Source: Streptomyces sp. NBC_00525 (GTDB taxonomy: Bacteria; Actinomycetota; Actinomycetes; Streptomycetales; Streptomycetaceae). From it: a stretch of DNA of 64,000 nucleotides. This document shows positions 17,317-26,304 of this stretch, one piece after another (position 1 is the stretch's first letter; every line of letters begins with the position of its first letter). The notes under the pieces are model-generated. The model was given only the letters and a program-made list of their open reading frames with translations, was not told where the DNA came from and made no database searches. A program made the position numbers and the translations under genes. The DNA lies in assembly GCF_036346595.1 (NCBI RefSeq), contig NZ_CP107834.1, positions 1,302,001 to 1,366,000 on the forward strand, in the 5' to 3' direction.

Positions 17317-19128
17317 ATGCCGCTGAACCGAAGGACGTTCCTGGGGACATCGGCCGCGGCCGGCGCGGGTGCGGTGATGGCGGGTGGTGCCGCGTCGCCG
17401 GCTGAGGCGCACGGACGGGGGCACGGTCGGGGGCACGGGCGTCCGCCGAAGCGGTACTCGTTCACCGTGATGGGGACGACGGATCTGCACGGGAACGTCT
17501 TCAACTGGGACTACTTCACGGATGCCGAGTTCGACGACAAGGACCACAACGATGTGGGTCTGGCGAAGATCTCGACGCTGGTGGAGGAGGTGCGGCGGGA
17601 GAAGGGTCGTCACAACACGCTGATGATCGACGCGGGTGACACGATTCAGGGCACGCAGCTCTCGTACTACTACGCGAAGATCGACCCGATCACGGCGAAG
17701 CGTGGTCCGGTGCATCCGATGGCGCAGGCGATGAACGCGATCGGCTATGACGCGGCGGCGCTGGGGAACCACGAGTTCAACTACGGGATTCCGGTGCTGC
17801 GGAAGTTCGAGGAGCAGTGCGACTTCCCGCTGCTGGGGGCGAACGCGCTGGATGCGAGGACGCTGCGGCCGGCGTTCGCGCCGTATGTGATCCGGAAGCT
17901 GCGGACGCCGCACGGCCGGGATGTGCGGGTGGCGGTGCTGGGGCTGACGAATCCGGGGATCGCGATCTGGGACAAGGCCAATGTGGGCGGGAAGATGGTG
18001 TTCCCGGGTCTGGTGGAGCAGGCGGCGAAGTTCGTGCCGCGGCTGCGTTCGATGGGTGCGGACGTGGTGATCGTGTCGGCGCACTCGGGGACGAGCGGGA
18101 CGTCGTCGTACGGGGATCAGATCCCGCATGTGGAGAACGCGGCGGCTCTGGTGGCGGAGCGGGTGCCGGGGATCGACGCGATTCTGGTGGGTCACGCGCA
18201 TCTGGAGATTCCCGAGTACTTCGTGGAGAACGAGGAGACGGGGAAGCGGGTCGTGCTCTCGGAGCCGTTGAAGTGGGGGCAGCGGCTGACGCTGTTCGAC
18301 TTCGACGTGGTGTGGGAGAAGGGCCGCTGGGTGGTCGAGCGGGCGGGTTCGCGGGTGCTGAACTCGAACACGGCGGTGGAGGACCCGAGGATCACGAAGC
18401 TGCTGGCGGACGAGCACCGGAAGGTCGTGGCGTACGTCAATCAGGTGATCGGGACGTCGGCGGCGGCGATGACGACGGCGGAGGCGGCGTGGAAGGACGA
18501 GCCGATCATCGATCTGATCAATGTCGTCCAGACGGAGACGGTGCGGGCGGCGCTGGCGGGTGGTGAGTACGCGGAGCTGCCGGTGCTGTCGCAGGCGTCG
18601 TGCTTCTCGCGGACGGCGCGGATTCCGGCCGGGGATGTGACGATCAGGGATGCGGCGGGGCTGTATCCGTTCGAGAACACGCTGGAGGCGCGGCTGCTGA
18701 CGGGTGCGCAGGTTCTGGAGTATCTGGAGTACTCGGCGAAGTACTACGTGCGGACTCCCGCGGGTGTTCCGGTCGATCCGGCGGAGCTGACGAATGCGGA
18801 GAACACTCCGGACTACAACTACGACGCGGTGTCGGGGCTGACGTATGACATCGACATCGCGAAGCCGGTGGGTTCGCGGATCGTGAATTTCGCGTTCGGG
18901 GGGAAGCCGGTCGATCCGGCGGCGCGGTTCGTGCTGGCGGTGAACAACTACCGGGCGAGTGGGGGCGGCAACTTCCCGCATGTGCCGGGTGCGAAGCAGT
19001 TGTGGGCGAATTCGGAGGAGATCCGGAACACGATCATCGCCTGGGTGCGGGCGAAGGGTTCGGTGGACGCTGCGGAGTTCGCCTCGGTGGACTGGCGGCT
19101 GACGCGGGACGGTGTGCCGGTGTTCTAG
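17317..19128 (+). CDS. Tat-exported 5'-nucleotidase/2',3'-cyclic phosphodiesterase-like metallophosphatase
   Basis: The 603-residue secreted enzyme should hydrolyse nucleotides outside the cell to release phosphate and nucleosides. ATG 17317 gives a twin-arginine signal (NRRTFLGTSAAAGAGAVMA, cleavage near ASPAEA). The metallophosphoesterase domain has TTDLHGN, DAGDTIQG and GNHEFNYG, plus metal-binding His residues in SAHSGTSG and VGHAHLE. The C-terminal 5'-nucleotidase domain (about residues 390-560) carries DNYD-type substrate elements such as NTLEARLLTGAQVLEYLE and NNYRASGGGNFPH. It is monocistronic with a terminator after it and a PHO-box-like repeat before it, consistent with phosphate scavenging. 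Confidence 0.93.
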   Translation: MPLNRRTFLGTSAAAGAGAVMAGGAASPAEAHGRGHGRGHGRPPKRYSFTVMGTTDLHGNVFNWDYFTDAEFDDKDHNDVGLAKISTLVEEVRREKGRHNTLMIDAGDTIQGTQLSYYYAKIDPITAKRGPVHPMAQAMNAIGYDAAALGNHEFNYGIPVLRKFEEQCDFPLLGANALDARTLRPAFAPYVIRKLRTPHGRDVRVAVLGLTNPGIAIWDKANVGGKMVFPGLVEQAAKFVPRLRSMGADVVIVSAHSGTSGTSSYGDQIPHVENAAALVAERVPGIDAILVGHAHLEIPEYFVENEETGKRVVLSEPLKWGQRLTLFDFDVVWEKGRWVVERAGSRVLNSNTAVEDPRITKLLADEHRKVVAYVNQVIGTSAAAMTTAEAAWKDEPIIDLINVVQTETVRAALAGGEYAELPVLSQASCFSRTARIPAGDVTIRDAAGLYPFENTLEARLLTGAQVLEYLEYSAKYYVRTPAGVPVDPAELTNAENTPDYNYDAVSGLTYDIDIAKPVGSRIVNFAFGGKPVDPAARFVLAVNNYRASGGGNFPHVPGAKQLWANSEEIRNTIIAWVRAKGSVDAAEFASVDWRLTRDGVPVF

Positions 19129-19157
19129 GGGTTCGGCTGGTGGTTCGGGCGGTCGTT

Positions 19158-19196
19158 CCGCCTCCTGTTCGGGAGGCGGGGCGGCCGCTTTTTGCT
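19158..19196 (+). terminator. Terminator after nucleotidase gene
   Basis: CCGCCTCC (19158-19165) pairs with GGAGGCGG (19172-19179) around a 6-nt loop, followed at 19188-19194 by a CTTTTTG tract. It starts 30 bp after the nucleotidase stop and also faces the end of the convergent monooxygenase gene. Confidence 0.75.
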
Positions 19197-19208
19197 GTGT
19201 GTACGGGG

Positions 19209-20621
19209 TCAGTTGGGATGGGTGAGGGGGACGAGGGTGGGGGGCTGGGCGGGGATGGCGGGCTGGGTGAGGCCGAAGGTGGTGAAGGCGGTGCGGTGTG
19301 GCAGGGGGTAGGGGTTGGTGCCGGTGAGGTCGTTGAGGATGGTGGCGCTGCGCCAGGCGGCGAGGCCGAGGTCGGGGGTGCCGACGCCGTGGGTGTGGCG
19401 TTCGGCGTTCTGTACGTAGATGTGGCCGGTGATGGCGGGGCCGAGGTCGAGGCGTTGGTGTGTGTCGACGCGGGGGCGTCCTGCGGTGTCGCGGCGCAGG
19501 TGGGGGCGGAGGTGTTCGAGGAGGGTGTCGAGGGGGCGTTCGCGGTAGCCGGTGGCGAGGACGACGGCGTCGGTGGTGATGCGGGTGCGGGTGCGTTGCT
19601 GGGTGTGTTCGAGGTGGAGTTCGACGCGGGTGTTGGCGACGCGTCCGGCGGTGCGTACGGCTACGCCGGGGGTGAGGGTGGCGTCGGGCCAGGCGCCGTG
19701 GAGGGTGCGGCGGTAGAGCTCGTCGTGGATGGCGGCGATGGTGTCGTGGTCGATGCCCTTGTGGAGCTGCCATTGCTGGGGGACGAGGGTGTCGCGTACG
19801 GGTTCGGGGAGTGCGTGGAAGTAGCGGGTGTAGTCGGGGGTGAAGTGTTCGAGGCCGAGTTTGGAGTACTCCATGGGGGCGAAGGCGGGGGTGCGGGCGA
19901 GCCAGTGGAGTCCTTCGCTGCCGGTGGGGCGGGCGCGCAGGAGGTCGAGGAAGATTTCGGCGCCGGATTGTCCTGAGCCGATGACGGTGATGTGGCGGGC
20001 GTCGAGGAGGCGGTCGCGGTGGTGGAGGTAGTCGGCGGAGTGGATGACGGGGGCGGTGGTGGGGTGGGTGTCGGTGAGGGGTTTGAGGGGTTCGGGGATG
20101 TGGGGTTCGGTGCCGATGCCGAGGGCGATGTGGCGGGTGTGAGTGCGGCCGAGTGAGGCGGCTTCGCCGTGGGCGTCGAGTTGGGTGTGGTCGATTTCGA
20201 AGTGGGCGGCGTGGGGGTCCCAGCGGATGGTGTCGACCTGGTGGCCGAAGTGGAGTGCGGGGAGTTGGGTGCTGACCCAGCGGCAGTAGGCGTCGTATTC
20301 GGAGCGGTGGATGTGGAAGCGCTCGGCGAAGTAGAAGGGGTAGAGGCGGTCCTGGGTGCGTTGGTAGTTGAGGAAGCTCCAGGGGCTGGTGGGGTCGGCG
20401 AGGGTGACGAGGTCGGCGAGGAAGGGGACTTGGAGGGTGGCGCCTTCGATGAGGAGTCCGGGGTGCCAGTGGAAGGCGGGGCGCTGTTCGTAGAAGGCGG
20501 TGGTGAGGGGGGTGGGCAGACCGTGGGCGAGGGCGGCGAGGGAGAGGTTGAAGGGGCCGATGCCGATGCCGACGAGGTCGTGGATGCGGTGCGGGTCGGT
20601 GGGTGGGGCGGCGGCGGTCAT
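19209..20621 (-). CDS. L-lysine/ornithine/cadaverine N-monooxygenase family protein (DesB-like)
   Basis: The 470-residue flavin monooxygenase N-hydroxylates a terminal amine to make a hydroxamate precursor (IucD/SidA/PvdA/DesB family). The FAD motif is GIGIGPFN (residues 18-25), the substrate region has HPGLLIEGATLQVPFLADLVTL, the NADPH motif is VIGSGQSGAEIFLDL, and the ATGY motif lies in VVLATGYRERPL. ATG 20621 overlaps the decarboxylase stop (ATGA). With a decarboxylase upstream, the substrate may be a diamine such as cadaverine, as in desferrioxamine synthesis. No acyltransferase or NIS synthetase follows; the next feature is the terminator of the convergent nucleotidase gene. The product pathway is therefore incomplete here. 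Confidence 0.87.
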   Translation of the reverse strand: MTAAAPPTDPHRIHDLVGIGIGPFNLSLAALAHGLPTPLTTAFYEQRPAFHWHPGLLIEGATLQVPFLADLVTLADPTSPWSFLNYQRTQDRLYPFYFAERFHIHRSEYDAYCRWVSTQLPALHFGHQVDTIRWDPHAAHFEIDHTQLDAHGEAASLGRTHTRHIALGIGTEPHIPEPLKPLTDTHPTTAPVIHSADYLHHRDRLLDARHITVIGSGQSGAEIFLDLLRARPTGSEGLHWLARTPAFAPMEYSKLGLEHFTPDYTRYFHALPEPVRDTLVPQQWQLHKGIDHDTIAAIHDELYRRTLHGAWPDATLTPGVAVRTAGRVANTRVELHLEHTQQRTRTRITTDAVVLATGYRERPLDTLLEHLRPHLRRDTAGRPRVDTHQRLDLGPAITGHIYVQNAERHTHGVGTPDLGLAAWRSATILNDLTGTNPYPLPHRTAFTTFGLTQPAIPAQPPTLVPLTHPN

Positions 20622-22021
20622 CGGAGGGTGCTGCCTTCCTTGAGTTCGGCGGTGAGGTGGGTGACGAGGCCGAGGAGTCGGTGGAGGTCGTCGGGGGTGG
20701 TGTGGGGGTTGAGGAGGGTGGCCTTGAGCCAGAGGCGGCCTCGGGTGCGGGTGCGGCCGAGTACGGCGTGGCCGCGGGTGAGGAGGGTGCGGCGGAGGGT
20801 GGCGACGGTGTGGTCGTCGGCGTCGGTGGGGCGGAAGAGGACGGTGCTGATGGTGGGGCGGTCGTAGAGGTCGAGGCCGGGGGTGCGGGTGATGAGGTCG
20901 GCGAGGGTGTGGGCGGTGGCGCAGGTGCGGTCGACGAGGTCGGCGAGGCCGGTGCGGCCGAGGGCGCGGAGGGTGACGGCGATCTTGAGTGCGTCGGGGC
21001 GGCGGGTGGTGCGCAGGGAGCGGCCGAGGAGGTCGGGGAGGCCGGCTTCGGTGTCGTCGTCGGCGTTGAGGTAGGGGGCCTGGTGGTGGAGGGGGTGGAG
21101 GTGGTGGTGGTCGGGGACGGCGAGGATGCCGGCGGATGCGGGGAGCCAGCCGAGTTTGTGCAGGTCGAAGGTGACGCTGTGGGCGCGGTCGAGTCCGTCG
21201 AGGAGGGGGCGGTGGGTGGGGCTGAAGAGGAGGGGTCCGCCGTAGGCGGCGTCGATGTGGAGTTCGGCGCCGTGGTGGGCACAGAGGTCGGCGATGTCGG
21301 TGAGGGGGTCGATGTGGCCGGTGTCGGTGGTGCCCGCGGTGGCGGTGACGAGGAGGGGGCCGTGTCCGTGGTTGCGGCTGAGGGTGTCGTGGAGGGCGTG
21401 GAGGTCGATGGTGCCGTGGGGGGCGGGGACGGTGAGGGGTTCGGGGAGGCCGAGGAGCCAGGCGGCGCGGGTGATGCTGTGGTGGGCGTTGGCGCCGGTG
21501 ATGGTCTGGACGGGGCCGTTGCGTTCGCGGGCGAGGAGGAGGCCGAGTTGGTTGGCTTCGGTGCCGCCGGTGGTGATGAGGGCGTCGGGGGTGGGGTGGT
21601 GGGGGTAGATCTCGGCGGCCAGTGCGGCGGTGGTTTCGGCTTCGAGGGTGGAGGCGGCGGGGGCCTGGTCCCAGGAGTCCATGGAGGGGTTGAGGGCGGA
21701 GGCGGCGAGGTCGGCGGCTGCGGCGAGGGCGAGGGGCGGGGTGTGGAGGTGGGCGGCGCAGAGGGGGTCGGCGGGGTCGGCGGCGCCTGCGGTGAGGGTT
21801 TCGACGAGGGTGGCGAGGGCGTGGTGGGCGCCGGTGCCCCGGTCGGGGATGAGGGGGGTGAGGGTGGTGCGGGTGCGGGGGGTGACGGCGTCGGGCCCGC
21901 CGGCGGGGAGGGGGCCGCCGCGGCGGAGGGCGCCTTCGGTGAGGGCGGTGAGGACGGTGTCGAGGAGGGGGCGCAGTGCGGCGGGGCCGGTGGTGGTGCC
22001 GGCGAGGGGCGGGAGGGGCAT
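20618..22021 (-). CDS. PLP-dependent group II amino-acid decarboxylase (DesA-like)
   Basis: The 467-residue PLP enzyme of the aromatic/diaminobutyrate/lysine decarboxylase family probably makes cadaverine or another diamine. SALNPSMDSWDQAPAAS (about 108-124) is the family's N-terminal signature, ITTGGTEANQLGLLLAR binds the cofactor phosphate, Asp257 in HIDAAYGG contacts the pyridine nitrogen, and Lys289 in VTFDLHKLGW forms the Schiff base. It is translationally coupled to the N-monooxygenase. The pair resembles desA-desB, but desC and desD are missing. Codons are even more C-biased than the neighbours, giving a His/Thr/Pro-rich protein. Lysine versus another substrate cannot be decided from the sequence. 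Confidence 0.85.
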   Translation of the reverse strand: MPLPPLAGTTTGPAALRPLLDTVLTALTEGALRRGGPLPAGGPDAVTPRTRTTLTPLIPDRGTGAHHALATLVETLTAGAADPADPLCAAHLHTPPLALAAAADLAASALNPSMDSWDQAPAASTLEAETTAALAAEIYPHHPTPDALITTGGTEANQLGLLLARERNGPVQTITGANAHHSITRAAWLLGLPEPLTVPAPHGTIDLHALHDTLSRNHGHGPLLVTATAGTTDTGHIDPLTDIADLCAHHGAELHIDAAYGGPLLFSPTHRPLLDGLDRAHSVTFDLHKLGWLPASAGILAVPDHHHLHPLHHQAPYLNADDDTEAGLPDLLGRSLRTTRRPDALKIAVTLRALGRTGLADLVDRTCATAHTLADLITRTPGLDLYDRPTISTVLFRPTDADDHTVATLRRTLLTRGHAVLGRTRTRGRLWLKATLLNPHTTPDDLHRLLGLVTHLTAELKEGSTLR

Positions 22022-22374
22022 GGGGTGGCCGGTCCTTCGGGCGCGCGGTGGCGGGGTGCGGGCATGGGTGTGCGTGCCAGCTTGTCCGGGTTTCGAGCGG
22101 TGCGACCGGGGAGCGGGGTGATCTGAACACGAAAGGGTGGCGGGCCGCGGAGGGGGCCGGGTGGCGAGGGTCCGGGGTGGTATGGGGGCGGGAGTTCGCC
22201 CGGAAGGCGGGGGTGCGACGGGGCTTGCCCGAGCGGGGCAGGTTCGGCGCTGTGGCGGGGGGGTGGTCACTGGTGCGCGCGTGCCGGGCGGGAGCGAGCA
22301 CGGTCGGGCGCCGATGTGCGCGTGCCCGGCGCGCTCCTCAGTGGGGCGGGCCGGGCACGGGCGGGCTGGTGGGG
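22022..22374 (-). other. Upstream region of the decarboxylase/monooxygenase pair
   Basis: This 353-bp spacer lies between the decarboxylase start and the pepN stop. I see no gene. GAAGGA about 12 bases upstream of 22021 is the probable ribosome site. I looked for a TTAGGTTAGGCT-type iron box and found none. The part near pepN holds that gene's terminator hairpin. Confidence 0.5.
22321..22359 (-). terminator. Terminator after pepN
   Basis: CGTGCCCGGC (22321-22330) and GCCGGGCACG (22350-22359) form a perfect 10-bp stem around a 19-nt loop. It lies 16 bp beyond the pepN stop. Confidence 0.65.
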
Positions 22375-24876
22375 TCAGTGGGCGTCGCGTACGTGCAGGG
22401 CGCGGCGCAGGTCGTCCACCTGGTCGATGAGTTTGCGGCGGAGGGCGGGGATGAGCGCGGGGTCGTCGAGGGCTTCCTCGCCGAGGCGGAGGCTGTCCGC
22501 GTCGATGACGGACACCGGGAAGGCGTGGCGTCCGGCGGCTTCGGCGATGGCGGGGCCCCGGCGGGCGGCGAGTTCGGCGACCTCGGGGTAGAAGCGGGGC
22601 ACGTACGCGCGTACGAGGTCGGTCTGTTCGGGCTGCCAGAAGCCCTGGGCGGTGGCGGTGAAGAGGTAGTTGGAGAGGCTGTCGTCGTGGAACATGGCGT
22701 CCCAGGCGGCGGCCTTGGCCTCGGGGGTGGGGAGGGCGGCGCGGCAGCGGGCGGCGCCTTCCTGGCCGGTGGCGCTGGGGTCGTTCTCCAGGGCGGCGGC
22801 GATGGCCTGTTCGTCGGTGGCGCCGAGGACGGCGAGGCGGGTGAGGATGCGCCAGCGCAGTTCGGGGTCGAGTTCGGGTCCGCCGGGGACGGTGTCGTCG
22901 GCGAGCCAGCCCTGGATGGTGTCGGGCTGGGTGGCGGCGTCGATGAGGTGGCGTACGGCGGTGAGGCGGAGGCCGGGGTGGGTGCCGTCCTCGGTGCGGC
23001 GGATGAGGTCGCGGCAGAGGGCGGTGAGGGTGGCGAGGGCGGCGGGCCGGTCCTCGGGGGCGGTGTAGCAGGCGGCGACCTGGCCGTCGGCGAATTCGAG
23101 GACGCCCTGGAGGAGGGCGAGGTCGGTTTCGTGGGGCAGGTGGGCGCGGGCGAGGTCGAGGTAGGTGCGGGGGGCGAGTTCGCCGTCGCGGACCATGTCG
23201 CGGGCGGCGTTCCAGATGACGGCGCGGGTGAGGGGGTCGGGGATGCCGGAGAGGCTGTCCTGGACGGTGGTCCGGGAGGCGGGGTCGAGGCGGATCTTGG
23301 CGTAGGTGAGGTCTTCGTCGTTGATGACGACGAGGGCGGGGCGGCGGCCGGGGCGGGTGGTGGGGGCGTCCTCGGGGATGCCGGCCTCGAAGCGTTCGCG
23401 CAGGACGAGGGGGGTGGGGCCGTGCTGGGTGTCGAGGGAGTGGTCGTAGGCGCCGACGCTGATGCGGTGGGGGCGGGTGCCCCGGTGGTCGACGGTGAGG
23501 GACCAGGTGGTCTCGGTCTCGGTGGTGCGGGCGGTGAGGGTGTCGACGCCGGTGGTGCGCAGCCACTGCTCGGCCCAGGCGTGGACGTCGCGGTCGGTGG
23601 CGGAGGCGAGGTTGTCGATGAAGTCGGCGAGGGTGGCGTTGCCGAACTTGTGGCGGGCGAAGTGGGTGTTGATGCCGGCGAGGAAGTCCTTCTCGCCGAG
23701 CCAGGCGACGAGCTGGCGGAGTGCGGAGGCGCCCTTGGCGTAGGAGATGCCGTCGAAGTTGAGGAGGGCGGAGGCGGTGTCGGGGACGTCGGCGGGGTCG
23801 GGGGCGACGGGGTGGGTGGAGGGGCGCTGGTCGGCGCTGTAGCCCCAGCCCTTGCGGGCGACGCCGAAGTCGACCCAGGTGTCGGTGAAGCGGGTGGCTT
23901 CGGCGAGGGTCTGGTAGCCCATGTACTCGGCGAAGGACTCGTTGAGCCAGATGTCGTCCCACCAGGCGAGGGTGACGAGGTCGCCGAACCACATGTGGGC
24001 CATTTCGTGGGCGATGACCATGCCGCGGGTCTGGCGTTCGGTGTCGGTGACGGCGGAGCGGTAGATGAATTCGTCGCGGAAGGTGACGAGGCCGGGGTTC
24101 TCCATGGCGCCGGCGTTGAATTCGGGGACGAATGCCTGGTCGTAGGAGTCGAAGGGGTAGGGCTCGTCGAATTTTTCCTGGAAGCGGTCGAAGCAGGCGC
24201 GGGTGATGTCGAGGATCTCGTCGGCGTCGGCGTCGAGGTGGGGGGCGAGGGAGCGGCGGCAGTGGATGCCGAAGGGCAGTCCGGCGTGTTCGGTGGTCAC
24301 GGAGTGCCAGGGCCCGGCGGCGACGGCGACGAGGTAGGTGGAGAGGAGGGGGGTGGGGGCGATGGTCCAGCGGCCTTCGCCGGTGTGGCGGGTGATGCCG
24401 TTGCCGAGGACGGTCCAGCCTTCGGGGGCGGTGACGGTGAGGGCGAAGACGGATTTGAGGTCCGGCTGGTCGAAGGCGGCGAAGACGCGCTGGACGTCCT
24501 CCATGAAGAGCTGGGTGTAGACGTAGGTCTCGTTGTCGCTGGGGTCCGTGAAGCGGTGCATGCCCTCGCCGGTGCGGGAGTAGTGCATCGCGGCGTCGAC
24601 GCGCAGCTCGTGGCGGCCCGTGGTGAGGCCGGTGAGCGGGTACCGGTTCTCGGTGAGGTGTCCGGGGTCCAGCGGCTGCCCGTCGAGGCTGATGGCGCGG
24701 AGGGTGGCGGGCTTGAGCTCGACGAAGGTGTCACCGTCGGTGCGGGCGGTGAACTCGATCACGGTGCGGGAGTCGAAGGTCTCCTCTCCCGTGGTGAGGT
24801 CGAGTTCGATGGTGTATCGCTGAACGTCGAGGATCTGGGCTCGGGCCTGCGCTTCATCGCGCGTCAGTACGGACAT
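22375..24876 (-). CDS. pepN: Aminopeptidase N (M1 family zinc metallopeptidase)
   Basis: The 833-residue cytoplasmic enzyme removes N-terminal residues from peptides. The substrate-recognition GAMEN motif is at 256-260 and the zinc site HEMAHMWFGDLVT gives His290 and His294 as ligands, Glu291 as base and Glu313 (LNESFAEYMG) as third ligand. The N-terminal beta domain and the long helical C-terminal domain (about residues 500-833) are complete and the length is typical of actinobacterial PepN. There is no signal peptide. It is monocistronic; the chorismate mutase gene upstream ends 66 bp before its start on the same strand. Confidence 0.96.
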   Translation of the reverse strand: MSVLTRDEAQARAQILDVQRYTIELDLTTGEETFDSRTVIEFTARTDGDTFVELKPATLRAISLDGQPLDPGHLTENRYPLTGLTTGRHELRVDAAMHYSRTGEGMHRFTDPSDNETYVYTQLFMEDVQRVFAAFDQPDLKSVFALTVTAPEGWTVLGNGITRHTGEGRWTIAPTPLLSTYLVAVAAGPWHSVTTEHAGLPFGIHCRRSLAPHLDADADEILDITRACFDRFQEKFDEPYPFDSYDQAFVPEFNAGAMENPGLVTFRDEFIYRSAVTDTERQTRGMVIAHEMAHMWFGDLVTLAWWDDIWLNESFAEYMGYQTLAEATRFTDTWVDFGVARKGWGYSADQRPSTHPVAPDPADVPDTASALLNFDGISYAKGASALRQLVAWLGEKDFLAGINTHFARHKFGNATLADFIDNLASATDRDVHAWAEQWLRTTGVDTLTARTTETETTWSLTVDHRGTRPHRISVGAYDHSLDTQHGPTPLVLRERFEAGIPEDAPTTRPGRRPALVVINDEDLTYAKIRLDPASRTTVQDSLSGIPDPLTRAVIWNAARDMVRDGELAPRTYLDLARAHLPHETDLALLQGVLEFADGQVAACYTAPEDRPAALATLTALCRDLIRRTEDGTHPGLRLTAVRHLIDAATQPDTIQGWLADDTVPGGPELDPELRWRILTRLAVLGATDEQAIAAALENDPSATGQEGAARCRAALPTPEAKAAAWDAMFHDDSLSNYLFTATAQGFWQPEQTDLVRAYVPRFYPEVAELAARRGPAIAEAAGRHAFPVSVIDADSLRLGEEALDDPALIPALRRKLIDQVDDLRRALHVRDAH

Positions 24877-24942
24877 GGGGACATGCTGCCGTATGGGCGG
24901 TGCGGCGCGCAGGCGGGTTGTGGTGCGCGGGCCCGGCCCGGC

Positions 24943-25266
24943 TCAGTTGCCGTCCTGGGCGGACTCCTCGGCGATCCGCTCGTGGTGGCGGATGACCTCG
25001 GCGACGATGAAGTTGAGCAGCTTCTCGGCGAAGGCGGGGTCGAGGTGGGCGTTCTCGGCGAGCTGGCGCAGGCGGGCGATCTGGCGGGCCTCGCGGGCCG
25101 GGTCGGCCGGGGGGAGCTGGTGGGCGGCCTTGAGGTGGCCGACTTCCTGGGTGCATTTGAAGCGTTCGGCGAGCATGTGGACGACGGCCGCGTCGATGTT
25201 GTCGATGCTCTGGCGCAGCCGGTCGAGCTCGCCGCGTACGGAGTCGTCGATGTCGTTCGTGGTCAT
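24943..25266 (-). CDS. Chorismate mutase (AroQ type)
   Basis: The 107-residue all-helical AroQ-class enzyme converts chorismate to prephenate for phenylalanine and tyrosine synthesis. ATG 25266 (MTTNDIDDSVRGELDRLRQSID) is the start. Active-site residues are recognisable: the N-terminal Arg in LDRLRQSIDNID, Arg/Lys in AERFKCTQEVGHLKAAH, and the REARQIARL stretch followed by the C-terminal helix FIVAEVIRHHERIAEE. No signal peptide is present, so it is the cytoplasmic form rather than the secreted type. It is not fused to prephenate dehydratase or DAHP synthase. It lies between pepN and an araC-family gene, all on the minus strand. Confidence 0.9.
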   Translation of the reverse strand: MTTNDIDDSVRGELDRLRQSIDNIDAAVVHMLAERFKCTQEVGHLKAAHQLPPADPAREARQIARLRQLAENAHLDPAFAEKLLNFIVAEVIRHHERIAEESAQDGN

Positions 25267-25277
25267 GGGCAGCGAGC

Positions 25278-26156
25278 TTACGGCGTGATCGTCGGCGGGT
25301 GGTCCGGGTCCGGTACGTGGTCGCTCCAGCCGCCGGGTACGGTGCGGCGCTGCTGGTCGCGGAAGCGTACGGGGGGCGTGCCGACGCGGCGGGTGAAGAG
25401 GCGGGAGAAGTAGGCGGGGTCGTCGTAGCCGACGCGGCGGGCGACGGCGGCGACGGGGAGGTCGCCGGTGGCGAGGAGTTCCTTGGCGCGGCCGAGCCGG
25501 ATGCCGAGGAGGTAGTCCTTGGGGCTGCATCCGGCGCTGCGGCGGACGGCGGTGCGCAGTTCGGCGGGGGTCATGCCGTGGCGGGCGGCGTGTTCGGCGA
25601 CGGTGAGCGGCTGGAGGGCGTCGCGGGCGAGGGCGCGCAGGACGGGGTCGTCGTCCGGGCCGGTGCCGGTGCGGGCGCGGCGCAGGGCGACGAGGAGTTC
25701 GTGGACGGCGGCGCCGGTCTCGGCCTCCAGGAGGGGGTTGCCGGGGCGGGCGGCCCTGACCATGCGGTGGACGGCGGCGCGGGGTGCGGTGGTGTCGGTG
25801 AGCGGGACGAGGGGGCGGTCGGGTTCGATGTAGCCGAGTTCGGTGTAGGCGGTGGTGGCGGGTCCGGTGAAGTCGACGAAGCTCTCGTCCCAGCCGGTGT
25901 CGGGGTCGGCGCCGTAGTGGTGCGGGGTGCCGGGGGTGAGCCAGAGGAGGGCGGGGGCGGTGACGGGCCGCCGCCGTCCGTCGGGGGCGGTGAACCATCC
26001 GCTGCCGGAGTGGACGACGACGGCGACGTGGTGGTCGAGGGTGCGGGGGCCGACGGGGGGCAGGGTGCCGTGCTGGAGGCCGACGCCGAGGCAGACGAGG
26101 CCGAGGCGGTGGTGGAGCGGTCCGGGGGTGAAGAAGCGCATCCAGGTCTGGTACAT
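25278..26156 (-). CDS. AraC family transcriptional regulator
   Basis: The 292-residue regulator has an N-terminal cupin-like ligand-binding domain (LDHHVAVVVHSGSGWFTAPDG ... PALLWLTPGTPHHYGAD) and a C-terminal double helix-turn-helix domain (PLTVAEHAARHGMTPAELRTAVRRSAG and AKELLATGDLPVAAVARRVGYDDPAYFSRLFTRRVGTPP). ATG 26156 (MYQTWMRFF) has a GGAGGAGCCG ribosome site. It is divergent from the GH35 gene across 148 bp, so the likely role is sugar-responsive control of that gene, as for many AraC/XylS regulators next to glycosidases. The ligand is unknown. Confidence 0.9.
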   Translation of the reverse strand: MYQTWMRFFTPGPLHHRLGLVCLGVGLQHGTLPPVGPRTLDHHVAVVVHSGSGWFTAPDGRRRPVTAPALLWLTPGTPHHYGADPDTGWDESFVDFTGPATTAYTELGYIEPDRPLVPLTDTTAPRAAVHRMVRAARPGNPLLEAETGAAVHELLVALRRARTGTGPDDDPVLRALARDALQPLTVAEHAARHGMTPAELRTAVRRSAGCSPKDYLLGIRLGRAKELLATGDLPVAAVARRVGYDDPAYFSRLFTRRVGTPPVRFRDQQRRTVPGGWSDHVPDPDHPPTITP

Positions 26157-26304
26157 CGGCTCCTCCGTGCTCCCCGGTTCTCCTGCCTGTGTGCCTGGTG
26201 AGCAGGTGGTTTGTCCAATCAGCCGCGATTTTTGTCCATGGACCGGCCGGGCGCCAGGGGTGAGGCTGGAACGAGACATTTCACGCATCGGGAGAGCGGG
26301 CACC

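Noticed and set aside
17182..22065. Open frame of over 1600 codons on the minus strand spanning the nucleotidase and siderophore-like genes
   Set aside because: The predicted protein is almost entirely Pro/Arg/Ser/Thr low complexity and overlaps three well-supported genes in other frames.
22022..22374. Iron box upstream of the DesA/DesB-like pair
   Set aside because: I looked for TTAGG...CCTAA-type sites in both strands and saw none with more than a few matching bases.
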